Of a stretch of 64,000 bases of DNA, positions 59,101-64,000 are shown piece after piece (positions within the stretch are counted from its first letter, which is position 1; the number at the start of each line of letters is the position of its first letter). The stretch is taken from contig JBFWMD010000009.1 of the NCBI GenBank assembly GCA_050251775.1, positions 1 to 64,000 of the forward strand. Direction: 5' to 3'. Below the pieces are notes generated by a model. It made no database searches. It saw only the letters and a list, made by a program, of their open reading frames with translations, and was not told the origin of the DNA. Source of the stretch: Paucidesulfovibrio sp050251775 (GTDB lineage: Bacteria; Desulfobacterota; Desulfovibrionia; Desulfovibrionales; Desulfovibrionaceae). The position numbers were made by a program, and so were the translations under genes.

Positions 59101-60645
59101 ATGCGCGAATATGATCAAAATCCGAAACCCGATGGCAGCGCGGAACACGCGGACGGCGCTCACCGGTTTCGTGTGGCCGCCGCGCATCTGGCGCTGATCG
59201 CCGCCGCCATGCTCCTGGCCCGGCCGGGCCTGCCCATCGCCTCCTTGCCTCCCGGCAATGTCGCTGTGATCTGGCTTCCCGCCGGGGTGGCTCTTGCCGG
59301 AATGCTTCTCCTGGGGCCGCGCGCCCTGTTCGCCATCTTCACGGCTTCGTTCGCAACCAACGCCATATTTCTGCTCCAGGATTCCCTGGGATGTGACCTG
59401 TTCTCCGGCCAGCTTTGGAATTGCGGGCTTTGGAACATTGGGCTCTGGAGTGTCGCCCTGGCTCTGCCGGACACGGTCCAGGCCGCTCTGGCCTACCAGC
59501 TCCTGCGCCGCAGCGGTTTTCAGGAGCCCTTTTCCACGGGGCGCGGGGTCATCCACTTTCTCTGTTGCGTAGCGCTGCTGCCCTGTCTGGCCACCTCCTG
59601 GCTGGGACCTGCGATGCTCCACCTTGGCGGACTCACCACTTCCCTGGGCTTGACCCAACTGGCTCAACACGCGCTGATCGCAGTGCTCGGCAACACTTTG
59701 GGCATCTGCCTGGTGGTCCCGTTGTACTTTGCCTTCCGTCACACCGAGCCGGACGCCCAGGATCTCACCAAACCCCTCTACACGGTGGCGGCACTGCTGC
59801 TCATTGCCGGACTCTGCTGGCTGGCCTTCCTGCATCTGCCCCAGGCCCGCTTCCTGCTGATGCCGCTTTTGCTATTCTTCGCCTTCTGTTCGGGCCTGCG
59901 CGGCCTTTCCGTGGCCCTGCTCATCGTGGGGCTTTCCAGCGAGGCGGCCACAGACATGGGCTACGGTCCCTTCGTGGACAGCTCCCCGGCCATGGCCTAC
60001 ACCTCCCTGGCCACGTTTCTGCTCTGCCTGCTTCCGCCCTTCCACTATATCCAGGCGGTCATGCGTGAATTGCGCGCGCACCGCCAGGGTCTGGCCCAAA
60101 AAAACCACGCGCGCACGCGCGAGCTGGAAGTCGCCAACAAACGGCTTCGGGAAATCGCCAACACGGACGAACTCACGGGCGTGCGCACCCGAAGGCGGCT
60201 CCTGGAAATCGCGGAACGCGAAGCAACGCGCTCCCGGCGCTATCTTCGGCCTTTGTCCCTTCTGGCCCTGGACATCGACCACTTCAAGCGCGTCAACGAC
60301 AGCCACGGACACGCCGTGGGTGACGAGGTGCTGCGGGAACTCACCAAACGGATCGAATCGCGGTTGCGCTCGGGCGATCGCCTGGGCCGCATGGGCGGGG
60401 AGGAATTCGAGGTCTTGCTGCCCGAGACCGGGCTGGCCGAGGCCGTGCAAACAGCGGAAAAGCTGCGCTCGTGCGTGGCCACGCAGGACCTGCCCACCTC
60501 GGTGGGCGGGCTGCGAATCACGGTCAGCTTCGGGGTTGCCACGCTGCGGCCGGACGAGGGGCTGGATCAGGCCCTGCTGCGCGCGGACAAGGCCCTCTAC
60601 AAGGCCAAGCAGGCCGGACGCAACCGGGTGGTGGCTCTGGAATGA
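59101..60645 (+). CDS. Diguanylate cyclase with MASE1-like membrane sensor
   Basis: Makes cyclic di-GMP from two GTP at the inner membrane. The N-terminal 300 residues contain eight or nine helices with MASE1-like patterns (LPPGNVAVIWLPAGVALAGM). A coiled-coil linker leads to the GGDEF domain (about 345-514): ALDIDHFKRVNDSHGHAVGD and RLGRMGGEEFEVLLPETGLA. The signature is GGEEF, which is active in known cyclases, and an I-site RSGD lies five residues before it, so product inhibition is expected. The ATG at 59101 has AGAGGGGCGG upstream; the frame open back to 58519 overlaps glnD as a shadow. 514 aa. Confidence 0.92.
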   Translation: MREYDQNPKPDGSAEHADGAHRFRVAAAHLALIAAAMLLARPGLPIASLPPGNVAVIWLPAGVALAGMLLLGPRALFAIFTASFATNAIFLLQDSLGCDLFSGQLWNCGLWNIGLWSVALALPDTVQAALAYQLLRRSGFQEPFSTGRGVIHFLCCVALLPCLATSWLGPAMLHLGGLTTSLGLTQLAQHALIAVLGNTLGICLVVPLYFAFRHTEPDAQDLTKPLYTVAALLLIAGLCWLAFLHLPQARFLLMPLLLFFAFCSGLRGLSVALLIVGLSSEAATDMGYGPFVDSSPAMAYTSLATFLLCLLPPFHYIQAVMRELRAHRQGLAQKNHARTRELEVANKRLREIANTDELTGVRTRRRLLEIAEREATRSRRYLRPLSLLALDIDHFKRVNDSHGHAVGDEVLRELTKRIESRLRSGDRLGRMGGEEFEVLLPETGLAEAVQTAEKLRSCVATQDLPTSVGGLRITVSFGVATLRPDEGLDQALLRADKALYKAKQAGRNRVVALE

Positions 60646-60689
60646 TCCCGGAGCAACGGCCCCGGAGCGAATTCAGAGCGCCTTCACCG

Positions 60690-61109
60690 TCACTGGGGCC
60701 GGCTTCCGCTGACCACCGGCCCGCCCGTAAGCCTCCAGCCAACCATGCCGCCCATGAGGTCATGGATCTCCACAAGCCCGGTCCGTTGCAGGTTCCAGGC
60801 GGTCAGGGTGGAGCGGTGGCCCGTCATGCAGATGATCACCACCGGGGTCGTGTTTCCGTCCGTCCGGGAATGCAGTTCCAGGGCCGCGTCCAGCTCGGCC
60901 GAGCCGAACGGCGCATTGACCGATCCGGAAATGTGAAACCACGCATATTCCCGTGGCGTGCGCACGTCGAGCAACAGCGGCCGCCAGCCGGATTCCAGCC
61001 GTTGGCGCAATTCGCGCGGTCCCAGGCGCTTCATGTCCGTAAGGCCCCAGGCCAGTTCCCAGATCAACGCCAGCAGCATCAGGGTGATCAGCAGCCCGGT
61101 CAGGTTCAT
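60690..61109 (-). CDS. Membrane-anchored rhodanese-like protein, 139 aa
   Basis: One N-terminal membrane helix (LLITLMLLALIWELAWGL) followed by a rhodanese domain: RPLLLDVRTPREYAWFHISG, NAPFGSAELDAA, and active loop VVIICMTGHRSTLTAWNLQR with the catalytic Cys, then DLMGGMVGWRLTGGP. Rhodaneses transfer sulfane sulfur. The ATG at 61109 is set by AAGGAGAGCG; the longer frame overlaps the channel gene. It lies 31 bases downstream of a MscS-type gene on the same strand, so it may be co-transcribed. Confidence 0.88.
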   Translation of the reverse strand: MNLTGLLITLMLLALIWELAWGLTDMKRLGPRELRQRLESGWRPLLLDVRTPREYAWFHISGSVNAPFGSAELDAALELHSRTDGNTTPVVIICMTGHRSTLTAWNLQRTGLVEIHDLMGGMVGWRLTGGPVVSGSRPQ

Positions 61110-61140
61110 GCGCGCTCTCCTTGTTCGCGTGGCCGCCCGT

Positions 61141-62355
61141 TCAGGGCAGCACTTCCGGCGTGCGCCGATCCTGGGCCTGGGTGCGCTGATACACGCGCAG
61201 CCCGAACCAGGGCAGGGCCGCCAGCAGATGGTCGAAAATGTCGGACTGGATGTCCTCGTACGCGGCCCAGGCCGTGTCATTGGTAAAGACGTACACCTCC
61301 AGGGGCAGCCCCTCGGAAGTGGGGTCGAGCTGGCGCACGAGAAAAGTCATGTCCTGCCGCAGGCGCTTGTTTTCCCGCAGGTAGCGCACCACGTAGGCCC
61401 GGAAGCAGCCCAGGTTGGTCAGCCGCCGCCCGTTGAGCGGATGCACTCCGTCCACGTGCCGGGCTGCGTTCCACGCGCGCACCTCTTGCTCCCGTTCCTC
61501 CAGATAGCCACGCAGCCGCTCCACCTTGCGCAGGGAGGTCAGCAGCCGTTCGTCCGCAAAGCACACCGAGGACTGGTCCAGGATCAGGGCGCGCTTGATG
61601 CGCCGGCCCCCGGCATCGGTCATACCCCGCCAGTTCTTGAAGGCTCCGTCCACAAGCTTGAAGGTCGGGATGGAAACAATGGTCTTGTCCCAGTTCTGAA
61701 CCAGCACAGTGTGCAGCGCGATGTCGATGACCTCGCCATCCGCACCGAAATCCGGAGCCTCCAGCCAGTCTCCCTTGCGCACGAGGTCCCCGCCAATGAG
61801 CCGCAGGCCGCCCACGAAAGAGAGAATGGTGTCGCGGAAAACCAGCATAAGTACCGCAGTGAACGCGCCCACCCCGGAGAGCAGCCCCCAGGGAGACTCG
61901 CCCATGAGCAGGGCCACCATGGCCACCCCGGCCAGGATGAAGACAAAGAGCCGCACCAATTGCACCCCACCCTTGATGGGGCGGCGGCTGGACATGGGCA
62001 GGGTCTGGTAGATGTCGTTCAGGGCCGAAAGCATGGCAGAGAGCGCCAGCGCGCCCACGAGCAGGGCCAGGGAATGCAGGATCCGGTCCACCCAGAGCGC
62101 CTGCCCCGGAAACAAGATCCCGAACTGGGAGAGCACCAGCAGCGGAGCGAACCAGGCCAAAATGTGGAACACTCGGCGCTGTTCCAAGGCGTTATCCCAG
62201 GACACGCGCGTGCGGTGGACCACGGCCTGCAAGGCGCGCACAGCCACGCTCCGGGCCAGGACCAGCGCCAGCCACGCTCCGGCGAGCAGGGCCAGGGTGT
62301 AAAGCGCGTCCCGCATCCAGGGGGAGTTGTCCAGTAAACTGATGATCTGCTGCAT
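61141..62355 (-). CDS. MscS-family mechanosensitive channel, YbdG-like
   Basis: Inner-membrane channel of 404 aa. Five hydrophobic helices (TLALLAGAWLALVLARSVAV and others) precede the MscS beta domain: VRKGDWLEAPDFGADGEVID, then IALHTVLVQNWDKTIVSIPT and FKLVDGAFKNWRG, which is the YbdG (miniconductance) variant. The C-terminal domain (about 270-404) carries YLEEREQEVRAWNAARHV, also found in the YbdG group. The ATG at 62355 is 12 bases after the stop of the next channel gene upstream, so the two are an operon. It likely protects against hypo-osmotic shock. Confidence 0.9.
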   Translation of the reverse strand: MQQIISLLDNSPWMRDALYTLALLAGAWLALVLARSVAVRALQAVVHRTRVSWDNALEQRRVFHILAWFAPLLVLSQFGILFPGQALWVDRILHSLALLVGALALSAMLSALNDIYQTLPMSSRRPIKGGVQLVRLFVFILAGVAMVALLMGESPWGLLSGVGAFTAVLMLVFRDTILSFVGGLRLIGGDLVRKGDWLEAPDFGADGEVIDIALHTVLVQNWDKTIVSIPTFKLVDGAFKNWRGMTDAGGRRIKRALILDQSSVCFADERLLTSLRKVERLRGYLEEREQEVRAWNAARHVDGVHPLNGRRLTNLGCFRAYVVRYLRENKRLRQDMTFLVRQLDPTSEGLPLEVYVFTNDTAWAAYEDIQSDIFDHLLAALPWFGLRVYQRTQAQDRRTPEVLP

Positions 62356-62367
62356 ACGGTCCGCCTG

Positions 62368-63732
62368 TTATTGTCCGGCCTCGCCCGTGCCCGCTTCGTG
62401 GTCGCCTTCCGCGCCCGGTGCGGGAGCAGGCGCGGGGGTGAGGGCAGCGGGCATGGACTTGATGTGCAGATCCCGCTGAGGGAACGGGATTTCGATGCCG
62501 TTTTCCTTGAAGGCGTCCCAGATGTTCAGCCGCACGTCGCTCATGACGTTGGTCACGCCATTTTCCGGGTCATTGATCCAGATGCGCACGTCCAGGTCCA
62601 CGCTGTTGTCCCCGAAGCCCAGCAGCCGGGCCACGGGCGCGGGATTCCGGAGCACTCGGGAAACCTTGTTCGCGGCCTCCTCCATGAGCCGCAGGGCCAG
62701 CCGGGGATCCGAGTCGTAGGAGACGCCCGCCAGGACCCGAAGCCGCACGTTGGGGTCGCTGTGCGTCCAGATGACCACCTCGTTGGTGATCAGGTTCTCG
62801 TTGGGAATCAGGTACTCCTTGCCGTCGCGGGTAAGCACGGAGGTGAAGCGCGCATTCAGGGAAACCACCGTGCCCTGAATCCCGCCCGCCTCGATCACGT
62901 CGCCCGGCTTGACCGACTTCTCAAAGAGCAAAATCACCCCGGACACGAGGTTGGCGAAAATCTTCTGGAGTCCGAAGCCAATGCCCACGCCAATGGCTCC
63001 GGAAAGCACGGCCAGGCTGGTCAGGTTCACGCCCGCGCTGCTCAGGGCCAGGACAAAGGCCAGGGCAAAGAGGGAAAACTTGAGTCCTTTGCTGAAAAGC
63101 ACCCGGGCCGAAGGCGTCAGGTGCGCGTTGCGGTTCAGGCGTTCGTCGGAAAACCGGCTCAGGGCCGAGGCCAGCTGGTAGAGCAGGATGAAGAGCAGCA
63201 AGGCCTTGGCGGCCTGAAGCACAGAGACGCGCACGTCCCCGAAATTCATGGCCAGTTCGTCCAGGAACGCCAGGAGCGGATCGAGCAGGCCCACCACTTC
63301 CAGGGCCACCAGAATCCAGACCGTGACCGAGGCCGCCTTGCCCCAGACGCGGTTCAGGATCAACCCCGATGCCAGACGGATGGCGATCCAGGCCAGGACC
63401 AGCGCGGTGGCCACGTCGAGCAGGCGTGCCCCGGCCTCGAAGCTCCGGAAGCCCACCCCGGCCACCGTGAGCAGAATTCCGGCCACGCTGAGCCAGAGCA
63501 CGCGGTCCACGGCCCGGAAGAGCTTGCCCAGGTACTCCGGCGATGCCAGTTGCCGTGCAAAACCGCGCTGGAAAGCCCGGCGCGCGGCACGACCCAGCAG
63601 CAGCCCCAGACCAGCGCAGAGCAGCACTATCCCGGCCTGGGCCAGCGTGTTCCAGGTCAGCACCGTGGTGCGAAACCAATGCTCGGCCCCGCTCGCCAGT
63701 TGCTCCCATGGGGGCAAGGATATTTCCCGCAC
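62368..63732 (-). CDS. MscS-family mechanosensitive channel, 454 aa
   Basis: Inner-membrane channel with about six hydrophobic helices in its N-terminal half, the pore helix (NLTSLAVLSGAIGVGIGFGL then QKIFANLVSGVILLFEKSV), and the MscS beta domain (KPGDVIEAGGIQGTVVSLNA then RFTSVLTRDGKEYLIPNENL). The C-terminal alpha/beta domain follows (RVLAGVSYDSDPRLALRLME). The end is an Ala/Pro-rich tail. It differs from the YbdG-like gene downstream in having the classic Gly-packed pore helix. Short gap of 18 bases after a UbiA-type gene on the same strand. Confidence 0.92.
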   Translation of the reverse strand: MREISLPPWEQLASGAEHWFRTTVLTWNTLAQAGIVLLCAGLGLLLGRAARRAFQRGFARQLASPEYLGKLFRAVDRVLWLSVAGILLTVAGVGFRSFEAGARLLDVATALVLAWIAIRLASGLILNRVWGKAASVTVWILVALEVVGLLDPLLAFLDELAMNFGDVRVSVLQAAKALLLFILLYQLASALSRFSDERLNRNAHLTPSARVLFSKGLKFSLFALAFVLALSSAGVNLTSLAVLSGAIGVGIGFGLQKIFANLVSGVILLFEKSVKPGDVIEAGGIQGTVVSLNARFTSVLTRDGKEYLIPNENLITNEVVIWTHSDPNVRLRVLAGVSYDSDPRLALRLMEEAANKVSRVLRNPAPVARLLGFGDNSVDLDVRIWINDPENGVTNVMSDVRLNIWDAFKENGIEIPFPQRDLHIKSMPAALTPAPAPAPGAEGDHEAGTGEAGQ

Positions 63733-63750
63733 GCGCCCTCCGCTCTCGGG

Positions 63751-64000
63751 TCAGATGTAGATGTCCAGCAGCACCCCGGCGAAAAGAGCCACGGCTATGA
63801 TTCCGTTGAGCGTGAAAAAGGCCACGTTCACGCGGCTCATGTCCTCTTCGCTGATGAGCTTGTGTTCCCAGATCAGTATCATGGAAACGGCCCCCGCGAC
63901 CAGATAGTAGGCGCTGCCCAATCCGGCGGCCCAGCCCCCGAGCAGGAAAAAGGCCGCGGCCACCACATGGGACAGGGACGAGGCCAGGAGGGCCGCGCCG
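63751..64000 (-). CDS. ubiA: UbiA-family prenyltransferase, C-terminal end (cut by window edge)
   Basis: The last 82 codons of an integral membrane prenyltransferase; the 5' part lies beyond base 64000. Two hydrophobic helices (AAAFFLLGGWAAGLGSAYYL and VAFFTLNGIIAVALFAGVLL) and the pattern ISEEDMSRVNVAFFTLNGII match the C-terminus of 4-hydroxybenzoate polyprenyltransferases, which attach a polyprenyl tail during quinone synthesis. In an anaerobe this could serve menaquinone biosynthesis by the futalosine route; assignment to that pathway is inference. The next gene downstream is the MscS channel. Confidence 0.82.
   Translation of the reverse strand, partial: GAALLASSLSHVVAAAFFLLGGWAAGLGSAYYLVAGAVSMILIWEHKLISEEDMSRVNVAFFTLNGIIAVALFAGVLLDIYI

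Noticed and set aside
1..64000. CRISPR array, insertion sequence or prophage
   Set aside because: No regularly spaced direct repeats and no transposase, terminase, capsid or complete integrase gene was found; the only integrase-like signal is the arm motif at 8037-8891.

Overview
The window is a GC-rich chromosomal segment from what looks like a free-living anaerobic Gram-negative bacterium, most probably a member of the Desulfovibrionales. This placement is an inference from gene content: a Ros/MucR-type regulator, a CydA-like membrane protein fused to a multiheme cytochrome c, a bifunctional IspDF, a heptose nucleotidyltransferase and clustered c-type heme motifs. There is no rRNA operon in the window to settle it.

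Layout. 1-6.4 kb (all minus strand) is a housekeeping block: cysS (cut by the window edge), a membrane-anchored unknown, ispDF, the RNase P RNA gene rnpB, a coiled-coil/zinc-ribbon protein, a Nif3-like protein, a CAU tRNA, a heptose adenylyltransferase and a YkgJ-type cysteine-cluster protein. 6.4-9.7 kb is an accessory patch with an AT-rich orphan gene, a tiny membrane protein and an odd membrane protein carrying two copies of an integrase-like arm motif. 9.7-17.4 kb holds acetyltransferases, a DMT exporter, two MFS transporters, an intact AraC regulator and the remnant of a second one, a cupin and an NmrA-like reductase. 17.4-21.5 kb contains folD, eno, a periplasmic solute-binding protein and coaX. 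21.7-25.3 kb encodes a probable membrane quinol/cytochrome c complex made of two CydA-like subunits, the second fused to seven c-heme sites. 25.5-30.3 kb has an exported DJ-1/PfpI protein, an aminotransferase and two paralogous LysR regulators, each divergent from a short membrane protein. 30.3-38 kb: purD-purE-moaA, a MucR-like regulator, lrp-ald, a MauE/rhodanese-lipoprotein pair and a MerR-like regulator. 38.1-40.1 kb is htpG.

40.3-47.8 kb looks like an acquired segment. It has a MerR regulator divergent from an RND efflux pump (adaptor plus inner-membrane pump, no outer-membrane channel), a GNAT acetyltransferase and a truncated RHS gene. The efflux promoter has the 19-bp spacing typical of MerR-controlled promoters. 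From 47.8 kb the backbone resumes with an MFS exporter, a secreted acetolactate decarboxylase and a zinc uptake operon znuA-znuC-znuB-zur with twin Zur-like boxes upstream of znuA. A degenerate acylphosphatase follows. The nitrogen block is amtB-glnB-glnD, with a near-consensus sigma-54 promoter about 270 bases upstream of amtB. The window ends with a MASE1-GGDEF cyclase, a membrane-anchored rhodanese, two MscS-family channels and the C-terminal end of a UbiA-type prenyltransferase.

No insertion sequence, CRISPR array or complete prophage was seen. The least ordinary items are the CydA-like/multiheme complex, the integrase-arm membrane protein and the duplicated LysR/small-membrane-protein modules.
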